A program made the translations under genes and the position numbers. From assembly GCA_029237775.1 (NCBI GenBank), contig JAQZBR010000002.1, forward strand, positions 310,001 to 374,000: 64,000 nt of DNA, read 5' to 3'. The DNA is from Bacteroidota bacterium (GTDB taxonomy: Bacteria > Bacteroidota > Bacteroidia > 2-12-FULL-35-15). Positions within the stretch are counted from its first letter, which is position 1. Each line of letters begins with the position of its first letter. The notes beneath the pieces are model-generated. The model worked only from the letters and a program-made list of their open reading frames with translations. It did no database searches and was not told the origin of the DNA. Positions 18,526-28,886 of this stretch are shown one piece after another.

Positions 18526-21500
18526 ATGAAAAAAATAAGCATTCTTTTTTTACTTTTTACAGGCCTTCTCTTTTCTCATAAAGCATCCGCACAGGTAAAT
18601 CCGATAAAACAATTTTCAGAAGATCCGGTTAAGTTTCTGGAAGAGATCAAAATCATGTTTGAAGCAACAAACATGGATAAGAAGGAAATCAGGGATTACA
18701 TGGAGGCCTTCACGCTTGTCTGGAACAGTCCGGAATACACTCAGACATTAAAAAAAGCTACGTACGACTGCTGTAATCTGATGGTGAAAAGGAAGATAAG
18801 GATCTTGCCTGAATTTAAAAGCTATCTTAATTCAGTTCAGAATTTTGCAAAATCAAAGCAAAGTGAAGATCACTTTCTCAGCTGGCAGGAATGTATCAAT
18901 AAGATCCTGAATGCAAAGATCCTGAAAAACTATTCCGATTATCTGTTGATGAGCGAGAACCTCTTTGCCACTAACACTTTCTATAAAACCGCTGTTGTTG
19001 AATTTGCTTCTAATAATAACAAATACATTTTTGAATACGACAGCATTCCCAAGGTTATTTTTCCAAGTTTAAATCTTCGCTACTTTAATAATCAGAACGA
19101 TAGCGGAGTTGTTTACAACACACGCGGTGTTTATTATCCTTACAAAGGGATCTTTATTGGCGAAACCGGAAAAGTAAACTGGGTGCGTGCCGGACTTGAT
19201 GAAAACACGGTTTGGGCGGAGCTTAAGAAATATCAGATTACATTAAAGACAAGCGGATTCACTGCTGATTCCGTTGTTTTTTACAACAAGAATTATTTTC
19301 AGAAACCATTAATTGGCCAATTAGTTGAAAAGGTCGTTTCAGAAAAGGAGGGGAATATTTCATATCCGCGATTTGATTCCTACAGCAAACGAATGTTGAT
19401 CCCAAATATCACCAAGGATGTTGATTATGATGGCGGATTTCTTCAGCGGGGCCCAAAGTTCCTTGGATCGGGTAATAAGGAGGAAGATGCTAAGTTACTT
19501 TTTAAACGAGATGGTAAGGTTGTGATGATTGTTGGTGCAAAGCTGATTGGTGTAACCAAAGAAAAACTCACGGCAGAAACTGCTAATATTAAAATCTTTT
19601 TCGATAAAGACTCAGTAACCCACCCTAGTGTCAACTTTAAGTTTATGATCGCGGACAGAAGCCTTTCTTTGGTTCGTAATAATGACGGGGTTTCCAGGTC
19701 ACCTTTCCTGAATTCATTTCATATGGTCGACATGTACTTTGAGGAGCTTGCATGGAGGATCGATGATCCGAAAATAGATCTTAGAATGCTTGTGGGTAAT
19801 TCGCAGGAAGACGCTCTTTTTGAATCATCAAATTATTTCAGAAGTGAAAGATATGAGTCGGTGCAAGGTATCGACCCTGTTAATCCGCTTTATCAAATGA
19901 GAGAATTTGTGATGAAAAAGAACGGTGAAAGCAGAAACTTCACCGGTGCTGAATATGCCAAGTATATCCGCTTTGGGTTGAAAGATGTTCAGCCTATGCT
20001 GGTTCGCCTGTCAGCTCAGGGTTTCATTATCTATGACATTGAAGACGATGAAGTGACAGTGAACGAAAAGCTCTTTACCTACATTTCTGCAAAAGCCGGA
20101 CATGTGGATAACGATGTGATCCAGTTTCCTTCTGTGATGCGAAATGCAAGTAATGCCAGCATAAATCTGTTAAATTACGACATGACGATTTTCGGTGTAA
20201 AGCAGGTCTACATGAGTGATTCACAGAATGTGGTTATTTATCCCTCGGAAAGAAAGATCATACTTAAAAAGAACCGTGACTTCACATTTGGAGGAGTTGT
20301 TCATGCCGGTAGGTTTGATTTTTTCGGTAAGGAATTCTCATTTAATTATAATAAGTTCATTATTAACCTGACCAACGTTGATTCATTGCGTTTGATGGTG
20401 AAATCGCGTGAACCTGATGCTTATGGAGAATATCCACTCGTGAAAGTCAAAACAGTTGTAGAGCATATTAACGGAACCCTTGAGATTGATAACCCTGCCA
20501 ACAAATCAGGCCGAAAACCATTTCCTCAGTATCCGATCTTTAACAGCCTTAAAGAATCTTTCACTTATTATGATAAGAAGGAGATTCAGAATAAGAAATA
20601 TCCTAAAGAAAAATTCTATTTCCATCTTGAGCCTTTCGTGATAGACAGTTTGGATAACTTCTCCAATGAAGGTCTGAACTTTAAAGGAGAAATGGTGAGT
20701 GCCGGGATATTTCCTGTTTTTAAAGAATCGCTCACTTTACAGTCCGATTACTCACTTGGATTTATCACACAAGCACCGGCAGCCGGATATCCGCTTTACG
20801 GAGGGAAAGGTACCTATAATGCTGCTGTTAAGTTAAGTCATCAGGGATTAAGAGGAGATGGTTCTATAAATTATGTTACTTCGGTCACACGATCCAAGGA
20901 TTTCATCTTTTTCCCGGATTCCACTAATGCGATAGCCCAGACGTTTGATGTAAATCAGCAAAAAACAAAACCGGAATTCCCTCAGGTTCATGGAGATAGT
21001 GTGAAGATGCACTGGGTGCCGCAAAAGGATGTAATGCTTGTTCAGAATAGTAAGGTTAAAAAATTCCAATCTTATAATGGTCAGGCACAATTTGATGGCT
21101 GGCTGTCACTAACTCCTAAACAACTTTTCGGACACGGAACAGCAGATTTCTCCAATGCTAAAATGGATGCAAAGCTTATTAAGTTCAGATCGAATGCATT
21201 TGATTCCGACACGGCTAATTTCAGCTTGAAAGCGCTTGATCTTGCCGGGATTGCATTTGCAACAGATAACGTAAATGCAAAAGTGGATTTCGATAAACGA
21301 TTTGGTGAATTTAAATCAAACGGAAAAGGATCCATTGTAAAGTTCCCTGTAAACCAGTACATCTGTTTCATGGATAACTTTAAGTGGTTCATGGATGAGA
21401 ATAATATTGAGTTAGGTTCAAGCAAAGCAGGACAGAAGGCAGCGAATGAAGATCTTGATCTTAGCGGTCCGCAATTTATCTCGGTGCATCCAAAACAGGA

Positions 21501-23004
21501 TTCACTTGCTTTCTATTCTCCTTCTGCTAAATACGATCTGAAGAAATATGTGATCACCGCCAAAGAGGTTAAATACATCAATGTTGCTGATGCGAGGATC
21601 TATCCTGACAAAGGGGATGTCATCATCGATAAGGATGCAGTTATGCGGACGTTCACTAATTCCAAGATCATCGCCAATGCAATTACAAAGTATCACAGCT
21701 TATACAATTGTACGGTAAATGTTTTCGCAAGAAAGAGCTATGCCGGTTCAGGCTATTATGATTATGTGGATGAGATCAAAACGAAACAGACATTCTATTT
21801 CAGTAATGTCAGCGTTGATACTACATTCCAGACATATGCTGAAACCGATATTCCGGATTCAAGTAAGTTCCGTTTAAGTCCGAATTTTGAGTACAAAGGG
21901 AAAGTGAAACTTAAAGCAACAAATCAGTTCCTTGTGTTTGATGGAGCTGCAAGGATATCTCATGATTGTGCCGCAATTCCTAAAGTATGGTTCAAATTTG
22001 AATCGGAGGTTAACCCGAACAATATTTATATTCCTGTAGGAAAAGATCCGAAAGATATTGCCGGTAAACCTCTGGCTGCATCTTTAATGGTAACAACAGA
22101 CTCAACACATTTCTATTCCGCATTCCTATCTCCTAAAGAGTCTACGAATGATCCCCATGTTCTTCCGGCTGCAGGATTCCTGTTCTTCGATAAAGGCACA
22201 CGTGAATACAGGATCTCCAATAAAGAAAAGCTGGTAGAAAGGTCTTTACCGGGAAATTATCTGAGCTTAAACACGGCACAGTGTAAAGTGTATGGAGAAG
22301 GTAAGATCGATCTGGGAGGTGATTTCGGCCAGGTGAAATTAGAGTCCTATGGAAGTGCCGTTCATTTCCTGATACCTGATTCAGTAACCTTCGACATGTT
22401 GCTTACACTGGATTTCTTTTTTGATGACGGAGCTCTGGATAAAATGTCGGACGCGCTTGTCACTTCAGCAGACCTGAAACCAACAGATTTTTCAAGGCCC
22501 GTATTTGAAAAAGGGATGCGTGAAATGTTAGGAAAGGAGCAGGCTGATAAGTTGATCTCTCAGTTGAACCTATACGGTTCTTACAAAAAGTTCCCGGATG
22601 AGCTGAAGAAGACAATTTTCTTCACCGACTTAAAATTAAAATGGAATAAGGATACACGTTCTTATACATCCAACGGTAAGATCGGAATTGGAAACATGGG
22701 TAAGACCCAGATCAATAAATATGTTGATGGAAGGGTAGAGCTCGTGAAGAAACGCGGTGGTGACATCTTAAATGTTTATCTGGAGATCGATCCGAATAAC
22801 TGGTACTATTTCAATTATACAAGAGGAACAATGCTGGCAGTTTCTTCCAATGAGGCCTTCAATACGGCCATAAAGGAGCTTAAACAAGAGAAGCGCGAGA
22901 AAGCAGGGGATAAAGACAAAAAAGAGCCGAACTATTATTTTAATGTTTGTCCGCCAAGCAAAAAAACTCAGTTCCTCCGTAAAACGCAAAGCGCAGAAGA
23001 ATAA
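18526..23004 (+). CDS. large exported protein of unknown function
   Basis: 1492-aa ORF with signal peptide (MKKISILFLLFTGLLFSHKASAQ); beta-rich-looking body; no recognised domain. Confidence 0.9.
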   Translation: MKKISILFLLFTGLLFSHKASAQVNPIKQFSEDPVKFLEEIKIMFEATNMDKKEIRDYMEAFTLVWNSPEYTQTLKKATYDCCNLMVKRKIRILPEFKSYLNSVQNFAKSKQSEDHFLSWQECINKILNAKILKNYSDYLLMSENLFATNTFYKTAVVEFASNNNKYIFEYDSIPKVIFPSLNLRYFNNQNDSGVVYNTRGVYYPYKGIFIGETGKVNWVRAGLDENTVWAELKKYQITLKTSGFTADSVVFYNKNYFQKPLIGQLVEKVVSEKEGNISYPRFDSYSKRMLIPNITKDVDYDGGFLQRGPKFLGSGNKEEDAKLLFKRDGKVVMIVGAKLIGVTKEKLTAETANIKIFFDKDSVTHPSVNFKFMIADRSLSLVRNNDGVSRSPFLNSFHMVDMYFEELAWRIDDPKIDLRMLVGNSQEDALFESSNYFRSERYESVQGIDPVNPLYQMREFVMKKNGESRNFTGAEYAKYIRFGLKDVQPMLVRLSAQGFIIYDIEDDEVTVNEKLFTYISAKAGHVDNDVIQFPSVMRNASNASINLLNYDMTIFGVKQVYMSDSQNVVIYPSERKIILKKNRDFTFGGVVHAGRFDFFGKEFSFNYNKFIINLTNVDSLRLMVKSREPDAYGEYPLVKVKTVVEHINGTLEIDNPANKSGRKPFPQYPIFNSLKESFTYYDKKEIQNKKYPKEKFYFHLEPFVIDSLDNFSNEGLNFKGEMVSAGIFPVFKESLTLQSDYSLGFITQAPAAGYPLYGGKGTYNAAVKLSHQGLRGDGSINYVTSVTRSKDFIFFPDSTNAIAQTFDVNQQKTKPEFPQVHGDSVKMHWVPQKDVMLVQNSKVKKFQSYNGQAQFDGWLSLTPKQLFGHGTADFSNAKMDAKLIKFRSNAFDSDTANFSLKALDLAGIAFATDNVNAKVDFDKRFGEFKSNGKGSIVKFPVNQYICFMDNFKWFMDENNIELGSSKAGQKAANEDLDLSGPQFISVHPKQDSLAFYSPSAKYDLKKYVITAKEVKYINVADARIYPDKGDVIIDKDAVMRTFTNSKIIANAITKYHSLYNCTVNVFARKSYAGSGYYDYVDEIKTKQTFYFSNVSVDTTFQTYAETDIPDSSKFRLSPNFEYKGKVKLKATNQFLVFDGAARISHDCAAIPKVWFKFESEVNPNNIYIPVGKDPKDIAGKPLAASLMVTTDSTHFYSAFLSPKESTNDPHVLPAAGFLFFDKGTREYRISNKEKLVERSLPGNYLSLNTAQCKVYGEGKIDLGGDFGQVKLESYGSAVHFLIPDSVTFDMLLTLDFFFDDGALDKMSDALVTSADLKPTDFSRPVFEKGMREMLGKEQADKLISQLNLYGSYKKFPDELKKTIFFTDLKLKWNKDTRSYTSNGKIGIGNMGKTQINKYVDGRVELVKKRGGDILNVYLEIDPNNWYYFNYTRGTMLAVSSNEAFNTAIKELKQEKREKAGDKDKKEPNYYFNVCPPSKKTQFLRKTQSAEE

Positions 23005-23009
23005 AGAAA

Positions 23010-23666
23010 TTGATTTCGCCATTACACATAGCATTGTTGATTGGAGCCTACTTATTAGGCTCCATCCCGACTGCCGTATGGATAGGTAAATATTTTTACA
23101 GGATCGATGTTCGCGAATACGGAAGCGGAAACGCAGGTGCAACAAATACATTCAGGGTTCTGGGAAAAAAAGCCGGAATACCCGTACTGATGATCGATGT
23201 ATTAAAAGGGTTTGGCGCAGTGAGCCTTGCACATATCAGTAATTACACACCGCACAGCAATCAGTTCATAAATCTTCAGCTGGTGTTGGGAATTGCCTCA
23301 TTAATAGGCCATATCTTTCCAATCTTCGCTTCTTTCAGAGGTGGCAAGGGAATTGCCACATTGCTTGGAATTGTTCTCGCTGTTCACTTACCCGCAGCCC
23401 TGATCGCGATCGGGATCTTTATAATAATACTTCTCATAACCAGTTATGTTTCCCTGAGTTCGATGTCGGCTGCGGTCCTGTTTCCATTTATAATGGTAGG
23501 GATCTTTAAAGAAACAGTCCCTGCACTTATTATTTTTTCAATACTTATCGCGATCATGGTCCTTATCACACATCAGAAGAACATTGAACGACTGCTACGG
23601 AGAGAAGAGTCAAAGGCGAAGATCATCAAGAAAAAGACAAAAAAAGAAGCTCCTTCAGATGTATGA
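23010..23666 (+). CDS. plsY: glycerol-3-phosphate acyltransferase PlsY (TTG start)
   Basis: GSIPTAVWIGK, YGSGNAGATNTFRVLGKKAG, FRGGKGIAT. Confidence 0.95.
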   Translation: MISPLHIALLIGAYLLGSIPTAVWIGKYFYRIDVREYGSGNAGATNTFRVLGKKAGIPVLMIDVLKGFGAVSLAHISNYTPHSNQFINLQLVLGIASLIGHIFPIFASFRGGKGIATLLGIVLAVHLPAALIAIGIFIIILLITSYVSLSSMSAAVLFPFIMVGIFKETVPALIIFSILIAIMVLITHQKNIERLLRREESKAKIIKKKTKKEAPSDV

Positions 23667-23741
23667 TTGCAAGATCTTACGCGTTATCCCTTTAACTTTA
23701 TTTGGCATTTTTCTTTCTGCCTAACAATTACATTTGTTTAA

Positions 23742-24518
23742 ATGATCAACAGGCAGCACTATAGAATAACGGACTTCAGGACTTTATCCCTGTGTTTCGT
23801 ATTTATCCTGCTCCATGTTTTCACACATGGCCTTCATGCACAGAGTACGATAAAAATTTCCGGACAGGTGTATGACAAAGAGAATCGCTTTCTTCCATTG
23901 CCTAAGGTTGCCGTCATTAACAAGCGGACAAATACAGGCGTGTATGCTGATGCTGAAGGAAAATTTTCAGTCAGCGGATTACAAAGCGACACCTTGCTTT
24001 TTTCCGTAATAGGTTATAATTCTAAAAAGGTTTGCCTGAAAGATTCCATTATTAAGCCACAGTATCATATTGAAATCGAAATGAGCAAGCTTCATTACAC
24101 ACTTAAAGAAGTAAGTGTTTTTGGCACGCGCTCACTTGCGGATATTGATAAGGATATTGCAAAGCTTGATTCAACAAGAAGAGCAAGATACTATCGTGAA
24201 ATAAATGGAATTGAAAGTCCGATCACTTATTTGTATGAGCGGTTCAGCAAGTTTGGCAAATCGAAGCAGAAGGTGGCAGAGTGGGAGAATGAAGATCTGA
24301 AGAAAGATATCTTAAAAGACCTCTTTAGATTATATGTCAAGAACGAGATCATCGAACTTAGCGAAGAAGAGTTTGAAGCCTTTATATTATACTGTAATTT
24401 GAGCGAAGAGTTTATCAAGACGGCTTCTCAATTTGAGCTCGTTATGGCGATCAAAGGAAAGTATGAAGCATTCAATGCTTCCAAGGATTATTACAATCCG
24501 CATGAAAAGCGATGGTAA
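23742..24518 (+). CDS. exported carboxypeptidase-regulatory-like domain protein
   Basis: ISGQVYDKENRFLPLPKVAVINKRTNTGVYADAEGKFSV. Confidence 0.8.
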   Translation: MINRQHYRITDFRTLSLCFVFILLHVFTHGLHAQSTIKISGQVYDKENRFLPLPKVAVINKRTNTGVYADAEGKFSVSGLQSDTLLFSVIGYNSKKVCLKDSIIKPQYHIEIEMSKLHYTLKEVSVFGTRSLADIDKDIAKLDSTRRARYYREINGIESPITYLYERFSKFGKSKQKVAEWENEDLKKDILKDLFRLYVKNEIIELSEEEFEAFILYCNLSEEFIKTASQFELVMAIKGKYEAFNASKDYYNPHEKRW

Positions 24519-24596
24519 GGTTTATAGATCCGAAACCTTAGATTGCTGTCTTTTTTGATATTATAAAAAAACGCGAAATAATACTTTGGCGTTTTT

Positions 24597-26696
24597 ATGA
24601 GCATCTGGAATCAGGCACCATTAGTACGTTTATTATTTCCTTTTTTAGCAGGTATCCTATCTGCTATTTACAGCCCGGTCCAAATCGATAATTATTTCTT
24701 GATCATTCTTCCGTATCTGGCGATCATTGTCGTGTTTGTTTTTATACCCGCATTCAGAATTACTTATAAGCGTTCCTGGATTTTTGGCCTTCTGGCGAAT
24801 GTACTGTTGTTTGCTACAGCGTATCAGCTTACGATTTACAAAACGGAAAAGTTCAATGATGATCATTTTCAAAAACGCCTGGATACGGAATATGTCTTTC
24901 ATGCACGCATCATTCAATCGCCTGTTGAAAAAGAACGATCTTATAAAATGACCGCAGAAATTCTTTCGGTCAGAACAAGGAATAAGTGGCAGTCGTGTAG
25001 CGGAACGTTAATGCTTTACTTAAAGAAGAATACAAACGCATCGTTGTTGAAGTATGGTGATGAATTAGTTATAAAAGAAACTATAAATGAAATTAGCCCG
25101 GTTAAAAATCCGGGAGAATTTGATTATAGAAGGTTTCTGGCCTTTCATAACATCAATCATCAATGCAGCGCTGATTCGTCTGGATGGGTATCTACAGATC
25201 AGAACTCAGGAAATTTTATTCTTCAATATTCATTCAAGCTAAGAGACGCCCTTCTAAAAATTCTGTCTGATAATGGTATTAGTGGAGATGAATACGCGGT
25301 TGGTGCAGCACTAATGCTTGGTTACTCGGATATGCTTGATGCTGATATAATCTCAGCCTATTCAAGCACGGGAGCACTCCACGTTTTGTCCGTCTCGGGA
25401 TTACATGTTGCTATTGTTTATGTAGTATTCAACATGCTTTTATTCTTTCTTGCGAAGCTCAAACATGGTAATATTATAAAGGCAGTGATATTGATCATCC
25501 TGTTGTGGTTCTATTCCGCTCTCACCGGGTTATCGCCTTCTGTTCTCAGAGCTTCTACCATGTTCAGTTTTATAATTGTCGGGAAAGCGTTTAGCAGATA
25601 CACTAATATTTACAACACGTTAGCAGCATCCGCTTTTTTACTTCTTGCTATAAATCCGTTTCTTATAATGGAGGTGGGATTTCAGCTTTCATATATTGCC
25701 GTGATCGGAATTGTCTATTTACAGCCGAAGATCTATAACTGGTATGAGCCAACTAACTGGTTTTTTGATCAGGTATGGACTATAACGGCCGTTTCAATAG
25801 CTGCACAGATAGCAACGTTCCCATTAGGTTTACTTTACTTTCATCAGTTTCCTAACTATTTTCTGCTCTCCAATTTCATTGTCATCCCCGTTTCTACCAT
25901 TATCATTTATTTGGGGATAGCCCTTTTCGTCCTGTCAAAGATTTCCGTGATTGCCGCTTATCTTTCCTTAGGATTTAAATGGAGTGTGTGGTTTCTTAAC
26001 GAATCGGTAAAGACAATCGAGAAGTGGCCAAACGCATTATTAGAAGGAATCTCTATCAGCGTTTTAGAAACATGGCTGTTATATTCTGTCATTCTTCTTT
26101 TCCTTTATTATTTTGTTCATCGCAACATCAGATCGCTTTATCTGGCTTTAGGATCAGTAATTCTTATTCTGATTTCCCAGATAATTGAGCAACAACAACA
26201 ATTCAGACAAAGCAAGCTCGTGGTGTACAGTGTTCCAAGGACGACTGCAATTGATTTTATCAGCTCAAGATCAAACACACTTTACACAGATACTGTCTTC
26301 GCCAAAAACGGGAGCTCTTTATTGTTTCATGTAAAGCATAATTGGTGGGACCTTGGCGTTAAATATTCCACGGTTGTTACTAAAGATCTTTACAAAACCA
26401 ATTTGATAATCAAGAAAAATGTGGTTCTGTTTTGTAATAGAAAAATAGTGGTACTTGATCACTCCTCCGCTAGGCATTTTCAGACTATCAATAATCTGAA
26501 TGTCGATTATCTGATTATCTCAAAAAACACGAAATCTGATTTAAAGGAAGCGATCAGAGCGTTAAAGCCGAAACAGCTGATCTTCGATTCGTCTAACTCT
26601 CGTTACTTAATTGAAAAGTGGAAAGATCTGTGTGAAGATTTACAGCAACCGTATTATTCGGTGCCTGAGTCAGGCGCTTTTGTTGCTGACCTCTGA
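24597..26696 (+). CDS. comEC: ComEC/Rec2 family competence protein
   Basis: HVLSVSGLHVAIVYVV, TGLSPSVLRASTMFSFIIVG, VGFQLSYIAVIGI. Confidence 0.93.
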   Translation: MSIWNQAPLVRLLFPFLAGILSAIYSPVQIDNYFLIILPYLAIIVVFVFIPAFRITYKRSWIFGLLANVLLFATAYQLTIYKTEKFNDDHFQKRLDTEYVFHARIIQSPVEKERSYKMTAEILSVRTRNKWQSCSGTLMLYLKKNTNASLLKYGDELVIKETINEISPVKNPGEFDYRRFLAFHNINHQCSADSSGWVSTDQNSGNFILQYSFKLRDALLKILSDNGISGDEYAVGAALMLGYSDMLDADIISAYSSTGALHVLSVSGLHVAIVYVVFNMLLFFLAKLKHGNIIKAVILIILLWFYSALTGLSPSVLRASTMFSFIIVGKAFSRYTNIYNTLAASAFLLLAINPFLIMEVGFQLSYIAVIGIVYLQPKIYNWYEPTNWFFDQVWTITAVSIAAQIATFPLGLLYFHQFPNYFLLSNFIVIPVSTIIIYLGIALFVLSKISVIAAYLSLGFKWSVWFLNESVKTIEKWPNALLEGISISVLETWLLYSVILLFLYYFVHRNIRSLYLALGSVILILISQIIEQQQQFRQSKLVVYSVPRTTAIDFISSRSNTLYTDTVFAKNGSSLLFHVKHNWWDLGVKYSTVVTKDLYKTNLIIKKNVVLFCNRKIVVLDHSSARHFQTINNLNVDYLIISKNTKSDLKEAIRALKPKQLIFDSSNSRYLIEKWKDLCEDLQQPYYSVPESGAFVADL

Positions 26697-27653
26697 TCAT
26701 TTAAAGATCTCTGTCATTATTCTTCCGTTGGCGGTTGGCATTCGGAATCCCATTAAATGAGCTACAGTTTGCGTGATATCAATTTGCTCGTGAGGCTGAC
26801 TGCAAATATGATTCTTCTTAAAGTCTGGGCCCATAGCAAAGAACTCTATGTGTTTACATCCGTCACACGTATCCGTATGAGAAACATATCCATCAAGGTG
26901 ACCCGCAGTATGCCTTCCGTGATCATTTGTTACGATCATTGTTGTTTGGTCCCGGTAAAAAGGATCTGCTTGGATCTGTTGCCAGATCTGCCATACATAG
27001 TTGTCCGTATCTTCAATTCCCTGAATATAAGCCAAAGAGTCTGCTGCATGCGCAGCTGCATCCGGTTGCTTAAAATTAATCAGCATCATTTGCGGTTTCT
27101 GAAGTGATAGTGTGCTTTCCACTATTCTCAAGGTAGTTGTATCCTGACGATAACCACTACCAAGTCCGGCTGTCCCGCAATTAGTCATCGGCCGGTATTT
27201 ACCCTGCCATTCAGGATCGAGGCAATCAGATAAAATTTCAAGCTTATCCTTTGTTGCAATAACCCATGCTTTCGAAGAAGAGCTCCCTGTAAATTTTAAC
27301 CAATACTGAAATATGGAAGGATTCTGCGGATATTCCAGCCCGCTATTGTTGATATTCTGATAAACTCCCGTTGTGATGGCTGAATGGCCCGCATTTGTAA
27401 AGCAGTAGCCGTTGTTATAAAATTGAGTGCACAGAACTCCTTCTCTTAGCATTTCTGATCGATGCGGAATCAGGGGGCGACCTGTAAGCCCCCACGTTTC
27501 GGTATACCTGGGTCCGTCAACTACAATTATCACAAGCTTATTAGTCCTGAATGCCAGGCTTTTCTTTTCTGAAACAGGATCCTTACGACATCCGAAATAG
27601 ACAGATACGAAAGCGACAATGGCCGTCAGGGCTATTTTCATTTGCTTATTCAT
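26697..27653 (-). CDS. alkaline-phosphatase-superfamily (sulfatase/phosphodiesterase-like) lipoprotein
   Basis: lipobox-like VYFGC; VIIVVDGPRYTETWG; TNAGHSAITTGVY; VTNDHGRH. Confidence 0.85.
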   Translation of the reverse strand: MNKQMKIALTAIVAFVSVYFGCRKDPVSEKKSLAFRTNKLVIIVVDGPRYTETWGLTGRPLIPHRSEMLREGVLCTQFYNNGYCFTNAGHSAITTGVYQNINNSGLEYPQNPSIFQYWLKFTGSSSSKAWVIATKDKLEILSDCLDPEWQGKYRPMTNCGTAGLGSGYRQDTTTLRIVESTLSLQKPQMMLINFKQPDAAAHAADSLAYIQGIEDTDNYVWQIWQQIQADPFYRDQTTMIVTNDHGRHTAGHLDGYVSHTDTCDGCKHIEFFAMGPDFKKNHICSQPHEQIDITQTVAHLMGFRMPTANGRIMTEIFK

Positions 27654-27683
27654 TCTATCAAATTTAACGATTAAATTTGTGCC

Positions 27684-28709
27684 ATGAAATTTAATATAGG
27701 AGATAAGGTTCGCTTTCTGAATGAGAAAGGGGAGGGTGTTGTTACAAAATTTATCAATAAATCCACTGTGGGTGTGATGATTGAAGAGGGTTTTGAAATT
27801 CCTGTAATGATCTCTGAATTAGTAAGTGTTTTTGACGAGAGCAAAATACAGCCTGTATTGAGAAACGAAATTGTAGAAGAGCCTGTCATCAGCTACCGTA
27901 CAAAAACGGAGTTGAGAAGAGAAACTCCCAGGGGAATTTATATTGCATTATCACCTGAGAACATTCATAATATAGCACACTCTAATTTCAATATTTGGTT
28001 GATCAACCACACAGATTATCAGGTGATGTTCAGTGCCTCGTTCTTTAAAGGCAAAGGCTACCAGTTACTGGAGAAAGGTGAAGCGAAAGCCTTTCAATCT
28101 ATTTTAATGGAAACTGTTGATAAGAAGGAGCTCGACTTGTTATCAACGTTGAAGATTGATGTCATCTTTTTTGATGAAAAGCCATATGATTACCAGCAGC
28201 CAATTTCGGAAATCATAAAAATTAAGGCTGTCAAGCTTTATAAAGAAAATGCTTTTGCCCACACAGATCTGATCCCTGAAAAATGCCTGTTGATCAACGT
28301 ATCAGATTTTCAGCAGGATCTTTATTTCAACTCTCCCGAGGCGTCTAAGACAGATCTTTCAAAATTGTTGTTTCAAAAAAAGACAATCACTCAGCCTGTT
28401 AAAACATCTAAGCCGCACAAGACTAACAATGCCGCTTATGAAATGGAGATCGATCTTCATATTGAAGAGCTTATCGATAACTATGGAGGAATGAGTAACG
28501 CGGAGATCGTGATCGTTCAGCTCCGACATTTTCAGCAAGCTCTGGATAAGGCTATCAACGAACATTACAGGAGTCTGACGGTTATCCATGGGGTTGGTAA
28601 CGGGCGATTAAAACAGGAAGTGCGTGCGATTCTCAGTTCAATGGGCTTGCGTTATCATGATGGCTCCTATTCAAAATATGGTTTCGGAGCCACAGAGGTG
28701 ATCTTTTAA
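27684..28709 (+). CDS. DUF2027 / Smr domain protein
   Basis: N-terminal KFNIGDKVRFLNEKGEGVV; C-terminal Smr EIDLHIEEL...LTVIHGVGNGRLKQEVRAIL. Confidence 0.92.
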   Translation: MKFNIGDKVRFLNEKGEGVVTKFINKSTVGVMIEEGFEIPVMISELVSVFDESKIQPVLRNEIVEEPVISYRTKTELRRETPRGIYIALSPENIHNIAHSNFNIWLINHTDYQVMFSASFFKGKGYQLLEKGEAKAFQSILMETVDKKELDLLSTLKIDVIFFDEKPYDYQQPISEIIKIKAVKLYKENAFAHTDLIPEKCLLINVSDFQQDLYFNSPEASKTDLSKLLFQKKTITQPVKTSKPHKTNNAAYEMEIDLHIEELIDNYGGMSNAEIVIVQLRHFQQALDKAINEHYRSLTVIHGVGNGRLKQEVRAILSSMGLRYHDGSYSKYGFGATEVIF

Positions 28710-28719
28710 GAAAGTGTCA

Positions 28720-28814
28720 ATCGAGTTCGACCGCAGGGAGAGTATCGAGAAGTGTTTAAAAAATCTTTCAGCCGGTTCTCGATACAATTCGCGAAAAGCG
28801 AAACACTCGAACTG
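28720..28814. repeat. intergenic inverted-repeat element (GTATCGAGAA/TTCTCGATAC)
   Basis: GTATCGAGAA 28742-28751 and TTCTCGATAC 28776-28785; inner hairpin TTCGC-gaaaa-GCGAA 28788-28802; AGTTCG/CGAACT flanks. Confidence 0.8.
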
Positions 28815-28873
28815 ACTATGACACAAATAAAAACAGCTATCACCCAATAACCAATTCCTAATTAACTAATTAC

Positions 28874-28881
28874 TATCTTTG
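28874..28881 (+). promoter_or_regulatory. putative -7 box TATCTTTG of rnpB
   Basis: TATCTTTG placed ~6 nt before the predicted RNase P RNA 5' end. Confidence 0.55.
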
Positions 28882-28886
28882 CACTG

